A stretch of DNA of 64,000 nt from BCD1 sp942492125 (GTDB lineage: Bacteria; Bacteroidota; Bacteroidia; Chitinophagales; Saprospiraceae): the NCBI GenBank assembly GCA_942492125.1, contig CALODM010000009.1, positions 124,001-188,000 of the forward strand. Direction: 5' to 3'. Each line of letters starts with the position of its first letter. Position 1 is the first letter of the stretch. Below, in pieces: positions 52,803 to 61,508 of the stretch. A program made the position numbers and the translations under genes. The notes under the pieces were generated by a model. It ran no database searches. It was not told the origin of the DNA and worked only from the letters and a program-made list of their open reading frames with translations.

Positions 52803-53501
52803 ATGTTCCAGAAGGATGAATTTATGAAATACGCTACCGGCCACCTCGGTATGAGTAGTATGCACCTCGAAAAGTATGCCCAAAAATCAATGGGTACTTT
52901 TCCAAATATTCAGGCTTTCACGCCTAACGTCATTGAGGAAAGACAGATGAATATCGTCGGCCTTGATGTTTTCTCCAGAATGATGATGGACAGGATTATT
53001 TTCATGGGTGTCGGTGTAGACTCTTATGTGGCCAATGTCATTCAGGCTCAGCTGTTGTTTTTGGAATCAACCGATCCGAAAAGAGATGTGCAGATCTTTA
53101 TCAACAGCCCGGGTGGTTCGGTTATCGCCGGGTTAGGTATTTATGATACCATGCAGTATGTTTCTCCTGACATTGCCACCATTTGTGTCGGGATGGCAGC
53201 GTCCATGGGAGCTGTATTACTTGCTGCCGGAGAAAACGGAAAACGCTCCTGCCTGCCACACAGCCGTGTGATGATCCATCAGCCTTTAGGTGGCATGCAG
53301 GGACAGGTAACCGAAATGGAAATTTACTACAAGCTTATCAAAGAGCAGCAAAAAGAACTTTACGATATCCTCGCCAATCATACGGGCCAGCCGTATAAAA
53401 AGATCGAAGAGGATTGTGATAGAGATAACTGGATGACAGCAACACAGGCCAAAGATTATGGCCTGGTAGATGAAGTCCTCATGAGAGAGAGTAAAGCATA
53501 A
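52803..53501 (+). CDS. clpP: ATP-dependent Clp protease proteolytic subunit
   Basis: The 232-residue protein has the ClpP triad: Ser134 in GMAASMGAV, His159 in RVMIHQP and Asp204 in EEDCDRDNW. INSPGGSVIAGLGIYDTMQ and LGGMQGQ are further family motifs. The N-terminal ~35 residues before VIEERQ are longer than in E. coli and probably removed as a propeptide. An earlier Met (residue 8) could also start it; I kept the ATG at 52803. It is the peptidase ring partner of ClpX, encoded 100 bases downstream past a terminator. Confidence 0.96.
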   Translation: MFQKDEFMKYATGHLGMSSMHLEKYAQKSMGTFPNIQAFTPNVIEERQMNIVGLDVFSRMMMDRIIFMGVGVDSYVANVIQAQLLFLESTDPKRDVQIFINSPGGSVIAGLGIYDTMQYVSPDIATICVGMAASMGAVLLAAGENGKRSCLPHSRVMIHQPLGGMQGQVTEMEIYYKLIKEQQKELYDILANHTGQPYKKIEEDCDRDNWMTATQAKDYGLVDEVLMRESKA

Positions 53502-53534
53502 AAAAATTGTCAAAATTTATTTTTTGACGACCTG

Positions 53535-53580
53535 ATAGGATTAACTTTCAATCAAGAGGTTAATCCTATTTTTTCTTTTC
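53535..53580 (+). terminator. Intrinsic terminator between clpP and clpX
   Basis: ATAGGATTAAC (53535-53545) pairs with GTTAATCCTAT (53559-53569) across a 13-base loop, followed by a T-rich tract (TTTTTCTTTTC). clpX starts only 22 bases further on, so it must depend on readthrough or a promoter inside the clpP end. Confidence 0.8.
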
Positions 53581-53601
53581 AATACCAAACGTTAAATCCT
53601 A

Positions 53602-54861
53602 ATGGCACGTAGTAAAGAAAAAGTTAAGTGTTCGTTTTGTGGCAGAGATAAAAGTGAGTCTTTGATTCTGATCGCCGGAATAGACGGGCACATTTGTGAG
53701 CTTTGTGTAGAGCAGGCTAATGATATCATTCAGGAAGAACTCTACGGAGGTAAAAAGGAGAAAGAAACGGACAAGGTAAAAAGTAGTTTTTTCCTGCCAA
53801 GTTCTATTACCCCCAGAGAGATAAAAGAACATTTGGATCAATACGTTATTGGTCAGGATGATGCTAAAAAGGTATTGTCCGTTGCCGTGTATAATCATTA
53901 CAAAAGGCTGCGATACGCCGGCCAGTCCGGAGATATAGAAATTGAAAAGTCAAATATCCTTTTTGTAGGTCGTACCGGTACCGGAAAGACCCTGCTTGCC
54001 AAGACAATCGCCAGATACCTCAATGTACCCTTTGCTATTGTAGATGCGACTGTATTTACGGAGGCGGGATATGTAGGGGAAGACGTGGAAAGTATTCTGA
54101 GTCGTTTGCTGCAAGTGTGTGATTATGATGTCGCTGCGGCTGAAAAAGGGATCGTTTATATCGATGAGATCGATAAGATTGCCCGTAAGAGTGACAACCC
54201 CTCCATCACCCGCGATGTGTCCGGAGAAGGGGTGCAGCAGGCCATGTTGAAAATGCTTGAAGGTACCGATGTAAATGTTCCGCCCCAGGGAGGACGAAAG
54301 CATCCCGAGCAAAAGCTGGTGAAGGTAAATACAGAGAATATTCTGTTTATCTGTGGAGGCGCCTTCGATGGCATAGAAAAGAATATTGCCCGAAGGATCA
54401 ATACCCAGGTAATCGGTTTTAAAAAAGCAGGAGATTCAGAAAAAATTGACATCGATAATCTGCTGCAATACATCACACACCAGGATCTAAAGCAATACGG
54501 GCTTATTCCCGAATTGGTCGGAAGACTACCTGTGCTCACTTACCTGGAAACACTGAGTGAAGATACCCTGAAAAAAATCCTTTCAGAGCCTAAGAATTCC
54601 CTGATAAAACAGTACACCCAGCTCTTTCATTTAGAAGATATAAAGCTTACCTTTACCGAGGAAGCATTGCAGTTTATTGCCGGGAAAGCGCTGGAGTATA
54701 ATCTCGGAGCAAGAGGATTGAGATCTATCTGCGAAGCCATCATGACTGATGCCATGTATGATTTGCCTTCCAGAAATGATGTAGACTCGTTTGAAATTAC
54801 CAGGGAATATGCAGAAGAAAAATTAAGTAAATCCAAACTCAGTAAACTGAAAGCAGCATAA
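53602..54861 (+). CDS. clpX: ATP-dependent Clp protease ATP-binding subunit ClpX
   Basis: The 419-residue AAA+ protein starts with the C4 zinc-binding domain (Cys10, Cys13, Cys32, Cys35) used for substrate and adaptor binding. The AAA+ core has Walker A GRTGTGKT, Walker B IVYIDEIDKIA, the RKSDNPSITRDVSGEGVQQ pore-2 and sensor segments, GYVGEDVES (the pore-1 GYVG loop) and sensor 2 GARGLR. The IGF loop for ClpP docking is present as TQVIGFKK. It unfolds substrates and feeds them to ClpP. Confidence 0.97.
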   Translation: MARSKEKVKCSFCGRDKSESLILIAGIDGHICELCVEQANDIIQEELYGGKKEKETDKVKSSFFLPSSITPREIKEHLDQYVIGQDDAKKVLSVAVYNHYKRLRYAGQSGDIEIEKSNILFVGRTGTGKTLLAKTIARYLNVPFAIVDATVFTEAGYVGEDVESILSRLLQVCDYDVAAAEKGIVYIDEIDKIARKSDNPSITRDVSGEGVQQAMLKMLEGTDVNVPPQGGRKHPEQKLVKVNTENILFICGGAFDGIEKNIARRINTQVIGFKKAGDSEKIDIDNLLQYITHQDLKQYGLIPELVGRLPVLTYLETLSEDTLKKILSEPKNSLIKQYTQLFHLEDIKLTFTEEALQFIAGKALEYNLGARGLRSICEAIMTDAMYDLPSRNDVDSFEITREYAEEKLSKSKLSKLKAA

Positions 54862-54939
54862 GGCCATGGGGTAATAATCAAAATTCAAGAGTCAACTGGC
54901 CATTTTTTCAGTTTCTCCGGTTGACTTAATTTCCAAGGA

Positions 54940-55683
54940 ATGAGGTATTTTGCTGAATTGTCATACAGAGGCACGAATTATTTTGGTTGGCAACGCCAGC
55001 CACAGCAAATCAGCATACAGGAAACTTTGGAAACCGCCTTTTCCACCATTCTCAGATCACCTACTCCTGTCACAGGTTGCGGTCGTACAGATACCGGGGT
55101 ACATGCCCGACAGTATTTTCTGCATTTTGATGTGGAAAACGAAGCACCGCAAAATCTTACTCACCGCCTCAATAAACTATTACCGCCGGATATAGCCATT
55201 AAACGAATCTTCCCTGTCGATACAGCGGCCCATGCCCGTTTTGATGCCCATGAACGTAGTTATGTTTACTACATGGGATTCGAAAAAGACCCTTTCTCAA
55301 CCGACCTGGTATGGCATTTCCCTTATGCTCAAAAACCGGATTTGGGAAAAATGCAAAAGGCTGCAGCTCTTTTGAAAAATTATGATCATTTTTACACTTT
55401 TTGCAAGAGCAATACCAATGTCAAAACGATGGCCTGCCAGCTTAAACGATCGGAATGGGTTTTGGATAAATCCCGGAATCAGTACGTTTTTCATATTACT
55501 GCCAACCGGTTCCTCAGAGGTATGGTTCGGTTGATCGTAGGGATGTGTGTCAATGTCGGACTCGACAAAATAAGGCTGGAGGAAGTGGAAAAGGCACTCA
55601 AAAACCAATCACTGCTGGAAAAAAGCCTCAGTGTCCCGCCACAGGGATTGTATCTGACTGGAATTCAATATCCGTTTCTATAA
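54940..55683 (+). CDS. truA: tRNA pseudouridine(38-40) synthase TruA
   Basis: The 247-residue protein carries the TruA catalytic motif GCGRTDTGVHA with nucleophile Asp51, the N-terminal YFAELSYRGTNYFGWQRQ strand, RSYVYYMGFEKDPF, and the C-terminal ANRFLRGMVRLIVG segment. It isomerises uridines at positions 38-40 of tRNA anticodon arms. It follows clpX by 78 bases and is 10 bases before the small HMA gene. Confidence 0.95.
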   Translation: MRYFAELSYRGTNYFGWQRQPQQISIQETLETAFSTILRSPTPVTGCGRTDTGVHARQYFLHFDVENEAPQNLTHRLNKLLPPDIAIKRIFPVDTAAHARFDAHERSYVYYMGFEKDPFSTDLVWHFPYAQKPDLGKMQKAAALLKNYDHFYTFCKSNTNVKTMACQLKRSEWVLDKSRNQYVFHITANRFLRGMVRLIVGMCVNVGLDKIRLEEVEKALKNQSLLEKSLSVPPQGLYLTGIQYPFL

Positions 55684-55693
55684 ATTTTATAAA

Positions 55694-55915
55694 ATGAGCA
55701 AAAATCAGTTTAAAACCAATATCAACTGCAACAACTGTATTCGAACCGTCACGGGATTTATCAACGAAGTGGAAGGCATCGAAAAATGGGAAGTCGACAC
55801 CGAAAATCCCGACAAAACCCTTACTGTAGAGGGGGATTATGATATCGAAGCCATTATCGAGGCAGTAGAAGACGCCGGGTTTGATATCACGCCTGTTGAA
55901 AGTGAATTCAGTTGA
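55694..55915 (+). CDS. Small cytosolic HMA (heavy-metal-associated) domain protein
   Basis: The 73-residue protein is a single HMA domain: KTNINCNNCIRTVTGFINEVEGIEKWEVD with the C-x-x-C metal site (Cys12, Cys15), and YDIEAIIEAVEDAGFDITP at the end. It has no signal peptide, so it resembles Atx1/CopZ-type copper chaperones. The loop has N-x-x-C in place of MxCxxC, a common variation. It sits 10 bases after truA, probably cotranscribed; a functional link to TruA is not evident. Confidence 0.9.
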   Translation: MSKNQFKTNINCNNCIRTVTGFINEVEGIEKWEVDTENPDKTLTVEGDYDIEAIIEAVEDAGFDITPVESEFS

Positions 55916-55983
55916 TACCCATAAATCGCTTGTGATTACCGGATCACTTTAAATTAAATTGCTAAAAAAATAAAATCAACGTT

Positions 55984-58080
55984 ATGAAAATTAACACCAC
56001 TCTTAAGTTTATGACAAGTGCCTTTTTGGTGCTTGTGGTGGTATCTGCTTTTTCCCAACAGATAGAATATGCCAGAGATGTCGAACCATCCCGGTTCGAT
56101 TATGGTAAAATGTGGACTTTTGAGTACGCACCACTTGATTATTTTGAAGAGACCTACGATTTTCGCCCCGATGAAGAATGGCTGGAACATGTACGCATGT
56201 CTTCCCTGAGATTCTCTTCCTATTGTTCGGCCTCGTTTATTTCTGCGAGTGGACTCGTCATGACCAACCACCACTGTTCCCGCGGTGAAGTAGGCAAGGT
56301 CATGCAGGAAGGGGAGGATTTTGACAAAGATGGATTTTATGCCACCACCATGGAAGAGGAAAGAAAAGTGGAAGGGCTTTTCGTAAAACAACTGGCCAGA
56401 ATCGTCGACGTTACCGACGTTGTAAAAGCAGCCGAAGCGTCCGCATCAAGCGATGAAGAGGCTATTAAAATGCGCCAGGAAAAACTAAAATCCCTGGTAG
56501 AGGAGTACAGTAAAAAAACCGGATGGGAGGAATTGGAAGTGGAGTATGTAGACTACTACAGCGGAGGCAGATTTTCCCTTTACGGATACAAGCGTTACAA
56601 TGATGTGCGCCTGGTATTGATCCCGGAATTGCAACTGGGTTTTTTCGGTGGCGATTATGATAATTTCACCTATCCTCGTTACAACCTGGACTGTACGCTG
56701 TGGAGGGTTTACGAAAATGGTAAGCCATTGAACACGCAAGATTTTCATTTTGAATTTAATGTAGCCGGTGCTGTGTCAGGTGAACCTGTATTTGTCGTTG
56801 GAAACCCTGCCAGTACGGAACGTTACAGGACTATGGCACAATTGGAATATGACCGGGATTACCGCTACAAAATGTTACTGGAATGGTTGTCGAACAGAAT
56901 GGCGATCATGGAAACACAGCAGGCTGATAATTATTCCCACGACCGTCAGGAAATGATTTTCAATTTTTCCAATAGCGTCAAAGCTATCAACGGTATTGTG
57001 GAAGGCATGTTCGATCCTTATCTCATGGGCAAAAAACAAGCCATGGAAGATATGGTCCGTCAAAAATCCAAGGCGGCAACTTCCGGAAATGATTATTGGC
57101 AGCAATTGGCTGATGCCTATGAGCCTCTCAAAGGCCATGCTTCCGAGAATCGCTTTTTAGCCAATTCCCCTTTTGGAGGGTCTGCTCTGCAGTTGGCTTA
57201 CGCAACGTATAATTACATCGATCTTAAAAGCCAGGAGGACGCCAATGAGGCAGACCTGGAAGCAGCCAAGGGACAAGTGCAGGGATTGGCCGAAAGCCTG
57301 GAAGGCCCTTACCAGGAATTATACCTGTCCACACTGCTTCGGGAACTCAAAACATATGCACAGTCAGATGATGAATATGTAAAAGAAATACTCGAAGGTA
57401 GAACTCCCGAAAAAGCAGCTCAGGAAATTCTTGCCGAAACGGTTTTTTCCAATGCCAAAAAAATGGAAAAACTGTTGGATAAAAAATCCAAAAAAATCCA
57501 AAAGTCTAAAGATCCCATCATCCAAATGGGACAGCTGATCGTTCCTAAATACCAGGCCTCCTCCAATGCCTTCAGAAGTACTTCCGCCATGAGAAATGCC
57601 CTGGCAGGAAAAGTGGCCAACGAAGTATTTTCCATCTATGGCCTGGATATTCCGCCAGATGCAACCTTCACGCTGCGTTTTGCTGATGGCGTGGTCAAAT
57701 CTTATGATTACAACGGGACTAAGGCTCCGGTAAAAACCTCTTATTATGGGATGTATGACCGAAATAGGAGTTTTGATAATACATTCCCGTGGGCATTACC
57801 GGAAAAATGGAATAATCCGCCCAAAGAATTATTGCAATCTCCGCTGAACTTCATTTCCACCAACGATATCATCGGGGGCAATTCCGGTAGTCCGATCATC
57901 AATAAAAAAGGAGAAGTTGTCGGGTTGATCTTTGACGGGAATATTGAATCGCTGCCCGGAAATTTCATCTATGATGAAAAAGTAAACAGGGCAGTTTCTG
58001 TTCATGCAGGAGGGATTGCTGCTGCTTTGAAATACATTTATCGTGCCGACCGCTTGTTGGCAGAAATGGGAGTGAAATAA
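55984..58080 (+). CDS. S46 family dipeptidyl peptidase (DPP7/DPP11 type)
   Basis: The 698-residue protein has a signal peptide (cleaved after SAFSQ). Family S46 motifs: GLVMTNHHCSRGEV with the catalytic His (96/97), and IIGGNSGSPIINKKG with Ser634. The substrate-specificity position is in LIFDGNIES: Gly652 where DPP11 has Arg, which favours the DPP7-like preference for hydrophobic residues over the acidic preference of DPP11 (inference from family knowledge). Residues about 160-240 and 300-480 form the helical cap. It releases dipeptides in the periplasm. A terminator follows. Confidence 0.93.
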   Translation: MKINTTLKFMTSAFLVLVVVSAFSQQIEYARDVEPSRFDYGKMWTFEYAPLDYFEETYDFRPDEEWLEHVRMSSLRFSSYCSASFISASGLVMTNHHCSRGEVGKVMQEGEDFDKDGFYATTMEEERKVEGLFVKQLARIVDVTDVVKAAEASASSDEEAIKMRQEKLKSLVEEYSKKTGWEELEVEYVDYYSGGRFSLYGYKRYNDVRLVLIPELQLGFFGGDYDNFTYPRYNLDCTLWRVYENGKPLNTQDFHFEFNVAGAVSGEPVFVVGNPASTERYRTMAQLEYDRDYRYKMLLEWLSNRMAIMETQQADNYSHDRQEMIFNFSNSVKAINGIVEGMFDPYLMGKKQAMEDMVRQKSKAATSGNDYWQQLADAYEPLKGHASENRFLANSPFGGSALQLAYATYNYIDLKSQEDANEADLEAAKGQVQGLAESLEGPYQELYLSTLLRELKTYAQSDDEYVKEILEGRTPEKAAQEILAETVFSNAKKMEKLLDKKSKKIQKSKDPIIQMGQLIVPKYQASSNAFRSTSAMRNALAGKVANEVFSIYGLDIPPDATFTLRFADGVVKSYDYNGTKAPVKTSYYGMYDRNRSFDNTFPWALPEKWNNPPKELLQSPLNFISTNDIIGGNSGSPIINKKGEVVGLIFDGNIESLPGNFIYDEKVNRAVSVHAGGIAAALKYIYRADRLLAEMGVK

Positions 58081-58117
58081 TAATTTCACCCCGATTTCAA
58101 TGTTTTTATAGGTTTAC

Positions 58118-58154
58118 ACAGAACCGGGAGTCCCAAGCGGTCTCCCGGTTCTGT
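58118..58154 (+). terminator. Terminator after the S46 peptidase gene
   Basis: ACAGAACCGGGAG (58118-58130) pairs perfectly over 13 bp with 58142-58154 across an 11-base loop, 38 bases after the stop. It lacks a strong T tract, so efficiency is uncertain. Confidence 0.65.
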
Positions 58155-58329
58155 ATAAGCACCATTGTTAATATTGCATCCCTTTGGGATTTTATGCCAC
58201 AGTATTCCCCGATGCCAACGATCATCTTTTTATTTCTTCGTAAAATGCTGGGCGCCCCTTGCTTAAAGTGTTATACTTTCGTTAAGAATTGTACCTTATA
58301 TTTAAGTACTTCAAATTACTCGTAGATTT

Positions 58330-59664
58330 ATGACGTTGGAAGGGGACAGCAATGTTAAACGATCTATGAGTCCAAAGAAAAAGATAGGTTGGATCAGTGC
58401 CGCAGCTATTGTGGTCGCCAATATGATAGGTATCGGGGTATTCACAACTCTGGGCCTACAACTGGATATGCTGGGTAACACCTGGACCATTCTTTCTCTT
58501 TGGGTTATTGGCGGGCTCATTGCTTTACTCGGGGCTTTCAGTTATGCTGAGTTGGGAACAAAGTTTCCCAAGTCCGGAGGAGAATATCATTTTCTTTCCA
58601 GGATTTACCATCCTTTTCTTGGGTATTTATCCGGTTGGGTATCTTTAACGGTAGGTTTTGCCACCTCTATAGCATTATCGGCCATGGCCATGGGAGCATA
58701 CCTGAAGCATATGCTGCCGGTATCTGGTTTTTGGATCGCTTTGTCTTCTATAATTTTACTGTCGCTGGCGCACTCCTTTAGCATACGGCAGAGCAGTTTT
58801 TTTCAGAACCTGTTCACCCTGCTCAAAATTCTATTCATAGCCTTCCTTGTTTTCAGTGGTTTTTTCCTTACATCTGATGGGAATGCCTTTAATTTTTCGC
58901 AAACGTGGAAAGGGGAGGTTTTTAGCCCCGCCTACGCTGTTGCACTGGTATATGTGATGCATGCCTTTTCCGGATGGAATGCAGCAGCTTACATCGTTGA
59001 TGAGATTGACCAGCCCAGGCGCAACCTTCCTCTTGCCTTGATAGGAGGTACTTTGCTTGTCAGTGTTTTATTCATCTTTTTGCAGATGGCCTTTCTAAAC
59101 CAGGTCCCCTTTTCCGGACTGGCAGGTAAAATTGAGATCGGGCAGATCGTAGCAGAAAAGATGTTCGGAAATGGCGGTGGCAGTATTGTTGGCGGGCTCA
59201 TAGCCATGATGCTGTTGGCCAATATCAGTGCCATGATCTGGGTAGGGCCAAGAGTTACGAGGGCTATGGCTGATAAGTATACTATCTGGCAATATTTTGC
59301 CAAAGACAATCAATCCGGCATACCTGTCAGAGCTATATGGCTTCAGGCATTTATCAGTATTCTGATGGTGGTTACCAGCTCTTTTGAGCAAATTTTAACC
59401 TACAGCGGGTTTATTTTACAATTATTTACGACACTAACCGTGGCCGGCGTCATTGTGGCAAGAGTGAAAAAGCTTGGAATAGATGGTTATCAAAGTCCGG
59501 CTTATCCGTGGCTGCAGATCATCTTCCTTGCATTCAGCATTTGGGCACTTGTTTATTTGTTTTACGCCAGGCCTTATGAAAGCATGCTTGGGCTGGTCAA
59601 CCTGCTCGCCGGAGCACTCTCCTACGGATTGGATTATCATCAAAAGAAAAACAGGAAGGTTTAG
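58330..59664 (+). CDS. APC-superfamily amino acid permease
   Basis: The 444-residue protein has about 12 membrane segments. The first carries the APC signature ANMIGIGVFTTLG near residue 31, followed by SYAELGTKFPKSGGEYHFL, another family hallmark, and FSGWNAAAYIVDEIDQPRRNLP in the sixth segment. Only a short soluble N-terminus (about 18 residues) precedes it. APC permeases take up or exchange amino acids across the inner membrane. It follows the S46 peptidase by about 250 bases, a plausible but unproven functional pairing. Substrate not deducible. Confidence 0.9.
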   Translation: MTLEGDSNVKRSMSPKKKIGWISAAAIVVANMIGIGVFTTLGLQLDMLGNTWTILSLWVIGGLIALLGAFSYAELGTKFPKSGGEYHFLSRIYHPFLGYLSGWVSLTVGFATSIALSAMAMGAYLKHMLPVSGFWIALSSIILLSLAHSFSIRQSSFFQNLFTLLKILFIAFLVFSGFFLTSDGNAFNFSQTWKGEVFSPAYAVALVYVMHAFSGWNAAAYIVDEIDQPRRNLPLALIGGTLLVSVLFIFLQMAFLNQVPFSGLAGKIEIGQIVAEKMFGNGGGSIVGGLIAMMLLANISAMIWVGPRVTRAMADKYTIWQYFAKDNQSGIPVRAIWLQAFISILMVVTSSFEQILTYSGFILQLFTTLTVAGVIVARVKKLGIDGYQSPAYPWLQIIFLAFSIWALVYLFYARPYESMLGLVNLLAGALSYGLDYHQKKNRKV

Positions 59665-59741
59665 CAGCAGCTGGCAGATTTTGATACCGCAAAAATACTA
59701 TTGCTAAACTTCCCAAATTCGTCATTACTACCTGGTCTCCC

Positions 59742-61451
59742 TTACTCACACGCCCCATGCCCCCCCAGGATTCTACTCAATATTTTTGTGGTGATCAGGT
59801 AGGTAGGTTTTACCCCATCGACGCCGAGGCCGCCGGAGGCCAAAGTACTTCCTGTAATTAAAGGATTATCCGAAGCGTAATAGGCATACCTCAGGGTGAT
59901 GTTGTCGTTGACGACTTTACGGATCTTGGAGGCTGCCTGTATGGCTTTTTGATAATGAGCTCCCTCCATTTCCAAACCAATGCTTTTCCACGAGGATTTA
60001 AAGAAATAGCGGAGGATATCCTTATTCTGAAGGGAAGTTCCCAATACCGTGATCATCGGACCTTCAAAAACAGGAATGCCATGGTTTTCGAAGTCTTCTT
60101 TGCAAAAGTCATTTTCAAAGGGATAATTGTCAGCAGTACCTTCAAAAACGTGGGCAGTCGGCACCATAATATCTCCTTTACCTCCCCCAAGTATACCTGC
60201 CTTGCCCATAACGGAAACGGACTTTACATTGATGGGATGCCTTATTTCACCTGTTTTATAAGGCTTGAGCAATTCATCCATCGTTTCAAAAGCCTGTTCG
60301 CCAAATGCATAGTCCATGACAACGATGACGGGTTTGTTATTGGCAATAAAAGCCTTATTTGACAAGATCTCCTCCGGAAAAGTACTGATATCCATCTTTG
60401 CAATGTCAAAAATCTGAACCGTAATATTGGTGCCACTGGTATTGTCGATAACGTACATACCATTTTCAAGAGCATATTGCTGGATTTTTTTTCTCAAATG
60501 GATATTTTTTTCCAGACTGATTTCCCTGGCGATGTCTTCTATTTCTTCCTCCCCAAAACTGTTTCCAAGTGCTGCCTTTGCGTATAAGGTATTCATGACG
60601 CTGTGCAGGTTCGCGCTAATGATGTGGATGGGTCTTTGATACAGATCGTTTTCAAAAAGGTATTTCTTGATATTGTTTGCCCAACGGTCTCCATAGTGGT
60701 GATGCCCTATTCGTTCCCGCAACATGGGAGAGAAGCTGATTTCTCTGTCCGTTTCGTCCACTGCTTCTTCAAAGGACAACCTGCCGAGCCAGTAAGTGAT
60801 GTGAAAAAGGCTGTTGACTTCCTCATCTTCCTCAAAACGTTCATAAGCAGCCTTCACCTCGCTGTAAGTCCTTCCCAACAAGGTGGTCAGATAAGTGAAA
60901 GCGATCTCTTTATTGAATTCCTCTCCTTTTTCCTCCCGGTCAACAATGATTTCCAGTTTTTCCCATTCTCTTTTTTTCCCTCCCTTATGTGTCTGACTGT
61001 TGGTTCTTATCTTCTCGGATTCGATATACATGAAGGTTAGGTGTGTCAGGATATCGTAGATATCACTTCTGCCGCGGGTAAGTTCAATATACATTTCCTT
61101 ATTGTCGATTCGGTAGGCATTACGTCTTCTTTTGGAAGGCACGATACAAGGCAGGCCAGAGTGTTGTAATCCCTCACGTGAAATCATCCTGACAAATCTG
61201 CATTCCTCGATGCCTTTTGGCAGCCGCTGGAAAATATAGAGTAATCCATCAAGCTCCACTCTTTCAGGGTCATTGATGGAGCCGTAGATTTCAGGGTTTA
61301 GGGTTTTCAGGGAATTGATCATAGCTTCCCCGGAAATCCCCAGGGGTTTGTAGGAACCCCGGATAAATAAATGCCGCATGGCGATGTACAGTCTTTCAAT
61401 AGCTGCCCTGGATTCCTGGGCTCTGGTGCGTTGCGAGGTGGTTAGTGACAT
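59742..61451 (-). CDS. Conserved hypothetical protein with nucleoside-phosphorylase-like C-terminal half
   Basis: The 569-residue protein is soluble and has no signal peptide. The first ~330 residues are helical and charged with no motif I can name. The C-terminal part (about 345-569) looks like a nucleoside phosphorylase fold: VIVVMDYAFGEQAFETMDEL, SVMGKAGILGGGKGDIMVPT, PVFEGPMITVLGTSLQNK and IGLEMEGAHYQKAI. The Met-Glu pair in LEMEGAH matches the ribose-binding MEG/MExA motif of MTAN and purine nucleoside phosphorylases. Both halves seem conserved together, as in a Bacteroidota-wide uncharacterised family. A nucleoside or nucleotide substrate is inferred. Confidence 0.75.
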   Translation of the reverse strand: MSLTTSQRTRAQESRAAIERLYIAMRHLFIRGSYKPLGISGEAMINSLKTLNPEIYGSINDPERVELDGLLYIFQRLPKGIEECRFVRMISREGLQHSGLPCIVPSKRRRNAYRIDNKEMYIELTRGRSDIYDILTHLTFMYIESEKIRTNSQTHKGGKKREWEKLEIIVDREEKGEEFNKEIAFTYLTTLLGRTYSEVKAAYERFEEDEEVNSLFHITYWLGRLSFEEAVDETDREISFSPMLRERIGHHHYGDRWANNIKKYLFENDLYQRPIHIISANLHSVMNTLYAKAALGNSFGEEEIEDIAREISLEKNIHLRKKIQQYALENGMYVIDNTSGTNITVQIFDIAKMDISTFPEEILSNKAFIANNKPVIVVMDYAFGEQAFETMDELLKPYKTGEIRHPINVKSVSVMGKAGILGGGKGDIMVPTAHVFEGTADNYPFENDFCKEDFENHGIPVFEGPMITVLGTSLQNKDILRYFFKSSWKSIGLEMEGAHYQKAIQAASKIRKVVNDNITLRYAYYASDNPLITGSTLASGGLGVDGVKPTYLITTKILSRILGGHGACE

Positions 61452-61508
61452 GTGCTTGTGTTAAATTTCTGGTTAATGGTTATTCAGGGTGCTACAAAAG
61501 TATTGGAT

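Noticed and set aside
53509..53528. GTCAAAA/TTTTGAC inverted repeat just after clpP
   Set aside because: Seven AT-rich base pairs only; the stronger hairpin at 53535-53569 explains termination.
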